This document shows, in pieces, positions 1 to 8,088 of a stretch of 43,855 nucleotides of DNA (positions are counted from its first letter, which is position 1; each line of letters opens with the position of its first letter). The translations under genes and the position numbers were made by a program. Under the pieces are notes generated by a model. It searched no databases. It was given only the letters and a program-made list of their open reading frames with translations, and was not told where the DNA came from. The DNA lies in the NCBI GenBank assembly GCA_002154345.1, contig MUNB01000135.1:1-43855 (forward strand), in the 5' to 3' direction. The DNA comes from Streptomyces griseus (GTDB lineage Bacteria; Actinomycetota; Actinomycetes; Streptomycetales; Streptomycetaceae).

Positions 1-773
1 AGAGCCCCGCCGAGGAGCCCGCCGCCCCCTTCCCCCTGGAGGTACGAGGGTTGAGCGCCCGCTACCCGGGTGCGGCGCGGGACGCCCTGTCCTCGCTCGA
101 CCTGACGCTGACGCCCGGACGGCGCATCGCGGTCGTGGGCCCTTCCGGTTCGGGCAAGACGACGCTCGCCCAGGTCCTCCTGCGCTTCCTGGACGCCTCG
201 TCGGGGGCGTACCGGCTCGGTGGCGTCGAGGCGGCCGCGCTGGAATCGGACACGGTCCGGCGCTCGGTGGGGCTGTGCGCCCAGGACGCGCACGTCTTCG
301 ACAGCACGATCCGCGAGAACCTGCGCCTGGCCCGGCCCGGGGCGACCGACCCCGAGCTGCGCGACGCACTCTCCCGGGCCCGGCTCCTGGAGTGGGCGGC
401 GGCCCTGCCGCAGGGGCTCGACACCCCGGTGGGCGAGCACGGCGCACGGCTCTCCGGCGGCCAGCGCCAGCGCCTCGCCCTGGCCCGCGCGCTGCTCGCC
501 GACTTCCCCGTCCTCGTCCTGGACGAGCCGGCCGAACACCTCGACCTGCCGACCGCCGACGCCCTCACCGCCGATCTGCTGGACGCGACCCGGGGCCGTG
601 CGACGGTCCTGATCACCCACCGGCTGACCGGCCTGGAGGCGGTCGACGAGGTGCTGGTGCTGGACGCGGGCCGGGTCGTGCAGCGCGGACCGTACGCCGA
701 ACTCGCCGCCGAGGACGGGCCGCTGCGCCGGATGCTGGAGCGCGAGAGGGAGACGGTGGGGGCGGGGGTGTGA
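1..773 (+). CDS. cydC: Thiol reductant ABC exporter, CydC-type ATP-binding domain (5' truncated)
   Basis: Only the C-terminal nucleotide-binding domain is in the window. The frame is already open at position 3 and reads PLEVRGLSARYPG across a TTG at 51, so the true start lies upstream. Walker A is GPSGSGKTT, the signature is LSGGQRQRLALARAL, Walker B is VLVLDEPAEHLD and the H-loop is LITHRL. The DEPAEHLD variant is typical of CydC. The family exports cysteine/glutathione to the periplasmic side and is needed for cytochrome bd assembly; in Streptomyces it usually follows cydAB and may be fused as CydDC, which cannot be judged here. A strong hairpin follows the stop. Other type I exporter ATPases are possible but fit less well. 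Confidence 0.85.
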   Translation, partial: SPAEEPAAPFPLEVRGLSARYPGAARDALSSLDLTLTPGRRIAVVGPSGSGKTTLAQVLLRFLDASSGAYRLGGVEAAALESDTVRRSVGLCAQDAHVFDSTIRENLRLARPGATDPELRDALSRARLLEWAAALPQGLDTPVGEHGARLSGGQRQRLALARALLADFPVLVLDEPAEHLDLPTADALTADLLDATRGRATVLITHRLTGLEAVDEVLVLDAGRVVQRGPYAELAAEDGPLRRMLERERETVGAGV

Positions 774-796
774 GGCCCGGGGGATGCCCTGGGCGA

Positions 797-850
797 CGCG
801 ACCGTGCACGGCCCGGTTCGCGTCGCCCAACCGGGCCGTGCACGGTCGCG
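797..850 (+). terminator. Long perfect hairpin after cydC
   Basis: A 22-bp perfect inverted repeat (797-818 and 829-850) with a 10-nt loop and no T-tract, the form common for Streptomyces terminators. It sits 24 bp after the cydC stop and ends 63 bp before the next start. Confidence 0.85.
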
Positions 851-901
851 TTCTCCGGTCATCGCACGCATTCTCGACTTTCGCCCCTTATCGCCACTAA
901 C

Positions 902-907
902 TAGGCT
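902..907 (+). promoter_or_regulatory. Putative -10 (TAGGCT) of a leaderless promoter
   Basis: TAGGCT matches the actinobacterial -10 pattern and ends 7 nt before the ATG at 914. No Shine-Dalgarno sequence precedes that ATG, so the transcript probably begins at the start codon. No convincing -35 is seen. Confidence 0.45.
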
Positions 908-913
908 CGGGCC

Positions 914-2620
914 ATGGCAGAGCCCGATCCGCAGGACTCCCTCGACGCCGCCACCCGGGCCACCCGCAGCCTCCAGGGGCTGTCCACCGAGCTGACCGCG
1001 CGGGTGCCGCAGCTCCTGGAGGCGATGCGTTCCGTCGGCGCGGGGCTGGAACTGCACTCCACCCTGGACCGGATCTGCGAGACGGCCGCCGAGCTCGCCC
1101 ACGCCCGGTACGCCGCGATCGGCGTCGTCGACGAGCTGGGCGAGGGCCTTTCGGACTTCGTCACGTACGGCGTTCCGCGGGAGGTGGCCGAGGCGATCGG
1201 GCGGCGGCCCGACGGCCACCGGGGCCTGCTCGGCGCGCTGATCCACGACCCCGACCCGGTCCGCCTGGCCGACCTGTCGACCGACCCCAGGTCAGCCGGA
1301 TTCCCGGCCGGACACCCTCGGATGCGCAGCTTCCTGGGGGTGCCCATCCGGGTCCAGGGCGAGATCTTCGGCAACCTCTATCTGACCGAGAAGCGGCACG
1401 GCGCGGAGTTCAGCGACTACGACCTCCACATGGTCCGGGTGCTCGCCACGGAGGCCGGGATCGCCATCGGCAACGCCCGGCTGTACGAGGCGGCGCGGCA
1501 ACGGGAGCACTGGATCGACGGATCGGTCGCGGTGACCACGGCGCTCCTGTCGGGCGGGGACGCGGACGAGGCCCTGTCCGTGGTCGCCGAACAGGCCCGC
1601 CGGCTCGCCGACTCCGCCGCCGGGATCGTGCTGCTGCCCACCGGGGAGGGCGGTCTGGAGATCGTCGCCGTGTCGTCCGACGACCCCTCGTCCTCGCTCG
1701 GTGTGATCATTCCGCCCCGGAGCGCGGTGGTGGCGAAACTGCTCGCGGGCGAGGCGGTGTTCATCGACGACTCGGCCACCGACAGCCGGATGATCACCAG
1801 ACTGGCCGACCGGTTCGGCCCCAGCATGATGCTGCCGCTGCACAGCGGCGGCCGGGTGCTCGGCGCGCTGGCCACCCCCCGGTCCCGGGGCGCGCGCCCG
1901 TTCACGGAGAGCGAGCGGACGCTCGCCACCCAGTTCGCCTCGCAGGCGGCGCTCGCGCTGATGATGGCCGAGGCGCAGCGTGACCGGGAGCGGCTCGCGG
2001 TGTACGAGGACCGCGACCGGATCGCCCGCGACCTCCACGACCTGGTCATCCAGCGGCTGTTCGCCACCGGGATGATGCTGGAGAGCGCCCAGCGCCGGTC
2101 GGTGGTGCCCGAGGTGCGGACCGGGGTCGGCCGGGCGGTCGACGAGCTGGACGTGACGATCCAGGAGATCCGTACGGCGATCTTCGCGCTCCAGCAGGAA
2201 CCGGCCGAGGCCCCGTCGGGGCTGCGCACCCGTGTCCTGCGGGAGATCAACATGGCGGCCGTCCCGCTCGGCTTCAAGCCCGCGCACCGCTTCCTGGGGC
2301 CGGTGGACTCGCTCGTCGGCGAGCTGACCGGCAAGAACCTGGTCGCCGCGTTGCGCGAGGCCCTCTCCAACGCGTTCCGGCACGCGGGGGCGTCGCTGAT
2401 CGATGTGGTCGTCGACGCGACGGTGACCCTGCCGGACGGGCGGGCGGCGGTGCGTCTCTCGGTCGCCGACGACGGGGTGGGCATCCCGGAGGGCGGCCGG
2501 CGCAGCGGACTGCGCAATCTGGCCCGCCGAGCCGAGTCGCTGGGCGGGTCGAGCCGGATCGAACCGGGGATCGGGGAGGGCGGCGGCGGTACGACGGTGG
2601 TGTGGGAGGCGCCGTTGTGA
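914..2620 (+). CDS. Orphan GAF-GAF sensor histidine kinase, DevS/DosT-like
   Basis: 568 aa soluble kinase. Order: GAF 1 (about 50-195, with FLGVPIRVQGEIFGNLYLTEK-like DevS signature), GAF 2 (about 200-355), HisKA_3 dimerisation domain with phospho-acceptor His375 in ARDLHDLVIQRLF, and a HATPase_c domain (N box REALSNAFRHAG, G box DDGVGIP). GAF 1 has His134 in GHPRMRSFLGVP, the region that carries the haem ligand in mycobacterial DevS/DosT. A haem-based redox, O2 or NO sensor is therefore inferred. No response regulator is adjacent, so its partner is elsewhere. Position next to the cyd genes suits a redox role, but the strong terminator between them argues for separate transcription. Confidence 0.88.
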   Translation: MAEPDPQDSLDAATRATRSLQGLSTELTARVPQLLEAMRSVGAGLELHSTLDRICETAAELAHARYAAIGVVDELGEGLSDFVTYGVPREVAEAIGRRPDGHRGLLGALIHDPDPVRLADLSTDPRSAGFPAGHPRMRSFLGVPIRVQGEIFGNLYLTEKRHGAEFSDYDLHMVRVLATEAGIAIGNARLYEAARQREHWIDGSVAVTTALLSGGDADEALSVVAEQARRLADSAAGIVLLPTGEGGLEIVAVSSDDPSSSLGVIIPPRSAVVAKLLAGEAVFIDDSATDSRMITRLADRFGPSMMLPLHSGGRVLGALATPRSRGARPFTESERTLATQFASQAALALMMAEAQRDRERLAVYEDRDRIARDLHDLVIQRLFATGMMLESAQRRSVVPEVRTGVGRAVDELDVTIQEIRTAIFALQQEPAEAPSGLRTRVLREINMAAVPLGFKPAHRFLGPVDSLVGELTGKNLVAALREALSNAFRHAGASLIDVVVDATVTLPDGRAAVRLSVADDGVGIPEGGRRSGLRNLARRAESLGGSSRIEPGIGEGGGGTTVVWEAPL

Positions 2621-2676
2621 GGACGGCGGATCGGGCTCCTCGGCCCGGTCTGCCGAAAGGTTTCAGCAGGGTGGAT

Positions 2677-3534
2677 TCAGGGGGTGTCTCTGCGGCCGGC
2701 GAGGATCCGCTCGATGACGAGGGCCACCCCGTCCTCCTCGTTGGTGGCGGTCCGGCCCGAGGCGGCGGCCACCGCGTCCGGATGGGCGTTGCCCATCGCG
2801 AAGGAGGCCCCGGCCCAACGGAGCATCTCGATGTCGTTGGGCATGTCGCCGAAGGCGACCACCTCGGCGGGCGCGATGCCGCGCTCGGCACAGCAGGCGG
2901 CGAGCGTGGTGGCCTTGGAGACACCGGGCCCGCTGACCTCCAGGAGCGCGGAGGGGCTGGACCGGGTGAAGGCGGCCCGATCGCCGGCGGCGGTGCGGGC
3001 CAGGCCGAGGAAGGCGTCGGGCGCCAGCTCGGTGTGGTGGGCCAGCAGCTTGATCACCGGCGCGCCGACGCCGGGGGCGTCCTCGTGCAGCAGCTTCTCG
3101 GCCACGGCCACCGTGGCGCCCGGATCCAGATGGAAGGGCGGGTAGGCCGGTTCGTAGTTGATGCCGGTGGTCAACTCGACGGCGAAGGAGGTGCCGGGGG
3201 CCGCCTCGCGCAGGGTGCGCACGACGTGCAGGGCGGCGCCGCGCTCCAGCGGCCGCACGGAGAGCAGGTCGCCGTCGGTCCGCAGATCGGTGACCACGGC
3301 GCCGTTGGCGCAGATCGCCGTTCCATGGCTCTGGACGTGGTCGCGTACGACGTCCATCCAGCGGGCCGGCCTGCCGGTGACGAAGAAGACCTCGATCCCG
3401 GCCTCCTCGGCCGCCGCGAGGGCCGCGACCGTACGCGCGGACAGCGTCTTGTCGTCGCGCAGCAGGGTGCCGTCGAGGTCGGTGGCGATCAGCCGGGTCA
3501 CGGCGGGAAGAGGCGCATCGGTCACTGAGGTCAC
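2677..3534 (-). CDS. HAD-superfamily Cof-type phosphatase
   Basis: 285 aa. Motif I is ATDLDGTLL near the N-terminus (nucleophile and acid/base Asp), motif II FVTGRP, motif III the Lys in VSKATT, and motif [14 protein letters not shown], the signature of Cof/YbjI-type (class IIB cap) HAD hydrolases acting on small phosphorylated metabolites. The substrate is unknown. I chose the GTG at 3534, with GGCGAG about 9 nt upstream, because the open frame above it reads as low-complexity sequence lacking family similarity; GTG at 3525 is an alternative. It ends tail-to-tail with the kinase gene and is transcribed divergently from the LLM gene. A second homologue lies at 13954-14769. Confidence 0.87.
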   Translation of the reverse strand: MTSVTDAPLPAVTRLIATDLDGTLLRDDKTLSARTVAALAAAEEAGIEVFFVTGRPARWMDVVRDHVQSHGTAICANGAVVTDLRTDGDLLSVRPLERGAALHVVRTLREAAPGTSFAVELTTGINYEPAYPPFHLDPGATVAVAEKLLHEDAPGVGAPVIKLLAHHTELAPDAFLGLARTAAGDRAAFTRSSPSALLEVSGPGVSKATTLAACCAERGIAPAEVVAFGDMPNDIEMLRWAGASFAMGNAHPDAVAAASGRTATNEEDGVALVIERILAGRRDTP

Positions 3535-3670
3535 CGGGCCATTCTCGCCCACGAAGGCGCACGGGCGTGCGGAGGGGCGCACATCTGAGTGCGTACGCCC
3601 CTGAGCTGGGGAACATTCCTCCGGCATATGTCACAGGTCATCGGGGCGCCGACGGGCCCGGGCACGGCCG

Positions 3671-3676
3671 TAGGCT
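3671..3676 (+). promoter_or_regulatory. Putative -10 (TAGGCT) of a leaderless promoter
   Basis: TAGGCT ends 8 nt before the ATG at 3684, which has no Shine-Dalgarno sequence. The arrangement repeats that before the kinase at 914. Confidence 0.42.
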
Positions 3677-3683
3677 CGTGGAC

Positions 3684-4586
3684 ATGAGCCTCCGCCTGAG
3701 CACCGTGATCCTGCCCGTCCACCGCTGGCACGAGGGCGGTCGTGACCGCTGGCAGCGCGCGGAGCAGCTGGGCTTCCATACCGCCTACACCTATGACCAC
3801 CTGTCCTGGCGGAGCTTCCGGGACGGCCCGTGGTTCGGGGCGCTGCCCACGCTCACGGCCGCGGCGACGGCCACCGAACGCCTGCGGCTCGGCACCCTCG
3901 TGACCTCGCCGAACTTCCGCCACCCGGTGACGCTGGCCAAGGAGCTGATCTCCCTGGACGACATCTCGGGCGGCCGGATCACCCTCGGCATCGGCGCCGG
4001 GGGCAACGGCTTCGACGCCACCGCGCTGGGCCAGGAGGCCTGGACCCCGCGCGAACGGGCCGACCGTTTCGCGGAGTTCGTTCCGCTTCTGGACCGGCTG
4101 CTCACCGAGGGCGCGGTGACCGAACGCGGGACGCACTACGCCGCGGAGGAGGCCCGCAACATCCCCGGCTGCGTCCAGCGCCCCCGGCTGCCCTTCGCGG
4201 TCGCCGCGACCGGGCCGCGCGGTCTGCGGCTGGCCGCCCGCCACGGGCAGGCCTGGGTCACCACCGGCGACCCCAAGCTGTACGAGAACGGCACCCCGGA
4301 GGAGTCGCGGGCCGCGCTGCGGGCGCAGAACGAGAAGTTCACGGCGGCCTGTGCGGAGATCGGCCGGGACGCCGCCGAGCCGGACCGGGTCCTGCTGACC
4401 GGCTTCACACCGGACCGCACCGCCCCGCTGGAGTCCGTGGACGCCTTCGTCGACTTCGCGGGGCGCCACGCGGAGCTGGGCTTCACCGAGATCGTCGTCC
4501 ACGCCCCGATCCCGGACTCCGACTTCGACGTCGACCCGAAGGTCTTCGAGCGCATCGCGACCGAGGCGCCCGCTCAACTGGCTTGA
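3684..4586 (+). CDS. LLM-class flavin-dependent (F420-type) oxidoreductase
   Basis: 300 aa, the usual size for luciferase-like monooxygenase-fold proteins. Seen: an N-terminal beta strand with AEQLGFHTAYTYDHLSW, a central GRITLGIGAGGNGFDA motif and FAVAATGPRGLRLAARHGQAW, all typical of the TIM-barrel LLM family that binds FMN or, very commonly in actinobacteria, F420. The substrate cannot be told. Start chosen at ATG 3684, where similarity begins; the frame is open further upstream to 3567 but that extension overlaps the divergent HAD gene. It faces kptA tail-to-tail with only about 19 bp between, and the open kptA frame actually runs through it in antisense. Confidence 0.85.
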   Translation: MSLRLSTVILPVHRWHEGGRDRWQRAEQLGFHTAYTYDHLSWRSFRDGPWFGALPTLTAAATATERLRLGTLVTSPNFRHPVTLAKELISLDDISGGRITLGIGAGGNGFDATALGQEAWTPRERADRFAEFVPLLDRLLTEGAVTERGTHYAAEEARNIPGCVQRPRLPFAVAATGPRGLRLAARHGQAWVTTGDPKLYENGTPEESRAALRAQNEKFTAACAEIGRDAAEPDRVLLTGFTPDRTAPLESVDAFVDFAGRHAELGFTEIVVHAPIPDSDFDVDPKVFERIATEAPAQLA

Positions 4587-4605
4587 TCCGTACGGCTCCT
4601 GTCGC

Positions 4606-5180
4606 TCAGGTCCCCAGCCGCGCAGGAGCAGGAACTGAGGTGGTACGGCGTCCGCGAGCCAGACCCCGTTGGCGCTGACCCGGAAGACATGGCCGGCGCG
4701 GTGCATCGCGCCCGCGTCCACGGTGAGGACGAGGGGGCGGCCGCGGCGGGCGCCGACCCGGGTGGCCGTCTCCCGGTCGGGCGACAGGTGGACGTGGTGG
4801 CGGGCCATGGGGCGCAGGCCCTCGGCCCGGATCGCTTCCATCACCCGGGCGACCGTGCCGTGGTAGAGGTGCGCGGGCGGCTCGGCCGGCGGCAGGTCCA
4901 GGTCGACGGTGACGGTGTGGCCCTGGTTGGCGCGGATACGGTCTGCCCCTGCGCCGCCCGCCGCGCCGCCCTCGATGGTGAAGCGGCGCTTGTCGTTGGC
5001 GGCGACGACGTGGTCCAGCTCTGCGCGGGAGAAGGCGAACCCGTGCCGGGTCGCGGCGCGCAGCAGCTCGTCGACCGGCACCCAGCCGTTCTCGTCGAGA
5101 GTGAGGCCGATGCGTTCCGGCTGGTGCCGCAGATGCTTCGAGAGGTACTTGGACACCTTGACGGTGCGACGTTCGTCCAT
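4606..5180 (-). CDS. kptA: RNA 2'-phosphotransferase KptA/Tpt1, probable C-terminal frameshift
   Basis: Transfers the 2'-phosphate of RNA to NAD+; in bacteria its physiological target is uncertain. Family motifs are all present: KYLSKHLRHQPE (catalytic Arg-His pair), RANQGHT, LYHGT, HHVHLS and NGVWLADAVPPQFL near the C-terminus. Start ATG 5180 gives MDERRTVKVSKYLS, the normal family N-terminus. The oddity is the end: after PPQFLLLR the frame has no stop and stays open, antisense to the LLM gene, down to 3531. Adding one base just after PPQFLLL would read LRRLGT and stop at 4606-4608, giving a normal length of about 191 aa. I give those coordinates; the frameshift (real or assembly error) is inference. 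Confidence 0.8.
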
Positions 5181-5305
5181 GGCGTCAGAGTGCCTGTGGC
5201 GAGCTGATCGGTGCATCCGTATTTCGCCTGGCCGGATCTTCGGCTCTTCGGCTTTTCATCTCCTCGTTCTTCTGTGATTCCTCGGCTTTTCTCCTTCACC
5301 AGGTT

Positions 5306-5359
5306 TGATCCACAGTCAACTTGAGTTATCCACAGGGTATTTGGTGGTTCTGTGGACAA
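5306..5359. promoter_or_regulatory. Three DnaA boxes upstream of kptA
   Basis: TGATCCACA (5306-5314, one mismatch), TTATCCACA (5326-5334, perfect) and TGTGGACAA (5351-5359, perfect in reverse) lie within 54 bp in the gap between the MerR gene end and kptA start. The gap (5181-5371) holds no gene. Confidence 0.6.
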
Positions 5360-5371
5360 CACCCATGAGAT

Positions 5372-6319
5372 TTAGAGGCTTTCGTCAATTTTGCCCTCTT
5401 TGGCATGAGTTGCCGCGAGGTGGTCCAACGTACGGGCCTGCACCTCCCGTTCGGTGGCCGCCGTGATGAACTCCGCCAACCGGTCCGCGCCAACCAGATC
5501 CTGTACGGCCTGGGTTGTCCGGACCGGCAGCAGCACCGGGCGGGTCGCATCCTCGGTGATCGTGCTCTGCTCCGCGCCGAGGTGGTGGTGCAGGTGGCGG
5601 GTGGCGAACGTCCGCATGGCGCGCGCCAGTTCGGCGTCCACGGTCTGCTGGGCGAGGGGCCTCAGCCGACGCACCAGGGCCGCCGCCTCGGCCGCGTCCG
5701 CGTCGGTGGGCGGCAGATGGCCGAGATAGCGGGCGAAGACGTGCTCGGTGGTGAACTCCAGGAAACGGGAGGCTATGTGCTCCACCTGGCCGCGAAGCTC
5801 CCGCAGATGACCCGAGATCGCCGTCAGCGGCACCCCGGCCGCGTACAACTCCACGGCGACCGCCAGCTCTTGCGGGCTGGGTACGAGGAATTCGTCGTCC
5901 CGGCCCGGCACGCGCTCCAGCACGCCGAGCTCCACCGCCTCGGCGATGGCCTCGTCGTCCTGCCGGCCGCCGAACCTCGCGTCCAGCTCCCGGCGGCTGA
6001 TCCGGTCGGCCTCCTCGTCCGTCCACGGGCCGTGCACCTCCGCGGCGAGCCCGAGCACCCCGCCGAGACCCCGCCCCGCGTCCCACGCCTCCAGCAACTC
6101 CTTGATGCTGGCCAGGGTGTAGCCCCGGTCGAGCAGGTCGGCGATCTGCCGCAGCCGGGCCAGATGGGTCTCCCGGTACACATTGGCCCGTCCGCGCCGC
6201 TCCGGCGTCGGGAGCAGCCCGCGGTCCTGGTAGGCGCGGATCGTGCGCACCGTGGCCCCGCTGGCGTGGGCCAGGTCCTCGATGCGGTACTCGGCGGCCG
6301 CGGCCGCGGCCCCGGTCAC
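5372..6319 (-). CDS. MerR-family transcriptional regulator
   Basis: 315 aa. The N-terminus (about 10-80) is a MerR winged helix: YRIEDLAHASGATVRTIRAYQDRGLLPTP followed by RRGRANVYRETHLARLRQIADLLDRGYTLASIKELL. The remaining 230 residues are helical and without the short Cys motifs of metal-sensing MerR proteins, so it probably binds an organic ligand or partner. GTG start at 6319 overlaps the stop of the SDR fusion (GTGA), so it is translated as the third gene of an operon with the M24-like and hydrolase-SDR genes, and is the likely regulator of that operon. C-terminal sequence gives no further clue. Confidence 0.85.
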   Translation of the reverse strand: MTGAAAAAAEYRIEDLAHASGATVRTIRAYQDRGLLPTPERRGRANVYRETHLARLRQIADLLDRGYTLASIKELLEAWDAGRGLGGVLGLAAEVHGPWTDEEADRISRRELDARFGGRQDDEAIAEAVELGVLERVPGRDDEFLVPSPQELAVAVELYAAGVPLTAISGHLRELRGQVEHIASRFLEFTTEHVFARYLGHLPPTDADAAEAAALVRRLRPLAQQTVDAELARAMRTFATRHLHHHLGAEQSTITEDATRPVLLPVRTTQAVQDLVGADRLAEFITAATEREVQARTLDHLAATHAKEGKIDESL

Positions 6320-8088
6320 AGCGGAGGCTTCAGCCGGGCGACGGAACGCAGGGCCCCCGGGCTCAGCCGGGACAGCAGCCTGGCCCCGCGCGCCTCCGGG
6401 GTCACCGGCACCACGGCCTGGTTGCGCACGACCGCCCGCAGGATCGCGTCGGCCACCTTCTCCGGCGGGTAGTTACGGCGTCCGTAGAGCCGGCTCGTCC
6501 GCTTCTGCAGCCGTTCCTCCTCCGCCGCGTCGGCCCCCGCGAAGCGCGTGGTGGCGGTGATGTTGGTGTTGACGATGCCGGGGCATATCGCGCTGACCCC
6601 GATCGACTTCTCCGCCAGCTCGGCCCGCAGACACTCGCTGAGCATCAGCACCGCCGCCTTCGACGTGCTGTACGCGGGCAGTGCGCGCGAGGGCTGGAAG
6701 GCCGCGGCCGATGCCGTGTTGACGATGTGGCCGCCCTGGCCGCGGTCCGCCATCTGCTTGCCGAAGATCCGGCAGCCGTGGATGACCCCCCACAGATTGA
6801 CGTCGAGGACCTTCTTCCACTCCTCGCTGGTGGTCTCCAGGAAGGAGCCGGAGAGCCCGATACCGGCGTTGTTGACCAGGACGTCGACGATGCCGTACTC
6901 GGCGGCGACCCGGGCGGCGAGCTTCTCCATCGCGGCCTCGTCGCTGACGTCGACCGCCTCGCCCCAGGCCGCGGGCGCCCCGATCAGCCGTGCCATCTCG
7001 GCGGTCCGGGCGGCCCCTTCCGCGTCGCGGTCCACGGCCACGACCCGGGCGCCCGCCTCGGCGAACGCGAACGCCGTGGCCCGACCGATCCCGGAGGCCG
7101 CGCCCGTCACCAGGACCAGCTGACCGCCGAACCGCTGCGCGTAGGGGCTCTTGGCCGCCGGCTGCTGCACGGGCGCGCCGTCCCGCCCGGCGGACTCGTT
7201 GGCGGTGACGAACTCGTCGATCCAGGAGGCCAGCTGGTCCGGGCGGGTGCGGGGCACCCAGTGCTTGGCCGGGATCGAACGGCGCACCAGCGCGGGGACC
7301 CAGTCCTCAAGACCGTCGTAGAGCCGCTCCGAGAGGAAGGAGTCCCCGGTCGGCGTGATCAGCTGGACCGGTGCGTGGGCGTAGGCGTCCGCACGGGGCC
7401 TGCCGAGGCGGGCGCGGACGTTGTCGCGGTAGAGCCAGGCCCCGTGCGCCGCGTCGTTCGGCAGGGAGGCGGTGGGGTAGTCGCCCGCGGGCACCTTCTC
7501 CAGCCGCTCCAGGATTCGGGGCCAGCGCTTGCCGAGCGGCCCGCGCCAGGCGAGCTCGGGCAGGACCGGCGTATGGAGCATGTACACGTACCAGGACTTG
7601 GCGCCCTGGCCGAGGAGCTGGCCGACCTTGCGCGGGGTGGGGCGGGACATCCGGCGTTTGATCCAGTGCCCGAAGTGGTCCAGGGACGGACCGGACATCG
7701 AGGTGAAGGAGGCGATCCTGCCCTCGGTCCGGCCGACCGTGACGAACTCCCAGGCCTGCACGGACCCCCAGTCGTGACCGACCACGTGCACCGGCCGGTC
7801 CGGGCTGACCGTGTCGATCACGGCCAGGAAGTCGTCCGTCAGCTTCTCCAGGGTGAAGCCGCCGCGCAGCGGCTTCGGGGCGGTGGACCTGCCATGTCCC
7901 CGCACGTCGTACAGCACCACGTGCCACTGCTCGGCCAGCCGGGCGGCGACGTCCGACCAGACCTCCTTGCTGTCCGGATATCCGTGGACCAGCACCACGG
8001 TCGGCCGGCCCGCGTCGCCCAGCTCGGCGACGCACAACTCGACGCCACCGGTGACCACGCGTCGCTCACGTGCTTGGGACAGATTCAC
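6316..8088 (-). CDS. Fused alpha/beta hydrolase - short-chain dehydrogenase
   Basis: 590 aa in two enzymes. Residues about 1-285 are an alpha/beta hydrolase of the epoxide-hydrolase/haloalkane-dehalogenase branch: LVHGYPDSKEVW oxyanion segment and VVGHDWGSVQAW with Asp as nucleophile. Residues about 310-575 are an SDR: VTGAASGIGRATA (NAD(P) binding), NNAGIG, Ser in NTASAAA and YSTSKAAV (YxxxK). A short linker with QQPAAKSPYAQRFGGQ joins them. Such fusions occur in actinobacteria and suggest successive steps on one lipophilic substrate, not identified. GTG 8088 overlaps the upstream stop (GTGA) and MerR follows with the same overlap, so the operon is tightly coupled. Confidence 0.88.
   Translation of the reverse strand: MNLSQARERRVVTGGVELCVAELGDAGRPTVVLVHGYPDSKEVWSDVAARLAEQWHVVLYDVRGHGRSTAPKPLRGGFTLEKLTDDFLAVIDTVSPDRPVHVVGHDWGSVQAWEFVTVGRTEGRIASFTSMSGPSLDHFGHWIKRRMSRPTPRKVGQLLGQGAKSWYVYMLHTPVLPELAWRGPLGKRWPRILERLEKVPAGDYPTASLPNDAAHGAWLYRDNVRARLGRPRADAYAHAPVQLITPTGDSFLSERLYDGLEDWVPALVRRSIPAKHWVPRTRPDQLASWIDEFVTANESAGRDGAPVQQPAAKSPYAQRFGGQLVLVTGAASGIGRATAFAFAEAGARVVAVDRDAEGAARTAEMARLIGAPAAWGEAVDVSDEAAMEKLAARVAAEYGIVDVLVNNAGIGLSGSFLETTSEEWKKVLDVNLWGVIHGCRIFGKQMADRGQGGHIVNTASAAAFQPSRALPAYSTSKAAVLMLSECLRAELAEKSIGVSAICPGIVNTNITATTRFAGADAAEEERLQKRTSRLYGRRNYPPEKVADAILRAVVRNQAVVPVTPEARGARLLSRLSPGALRSVARLKPPL

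Noticed and set aside
62-1246. Long minus-strand frame opposite cydC and the kinase
   Set aside because: Shadow of two real plus-strand genes; low-complexity Arg/Ser product and it crosses a strong terminator.
2602-3528. Plus-strand frame opposite the first HAD gene
   Set aside because: Gly/Val-rich shadow; the minus strand encodes all four HAD motifs.
3567-3683. Upstream extension of the LLM oxidoreductase
   Set aside because: The extra residues have no similarity to the family and the family start at 3684 has a -10-like element immediately upstream.
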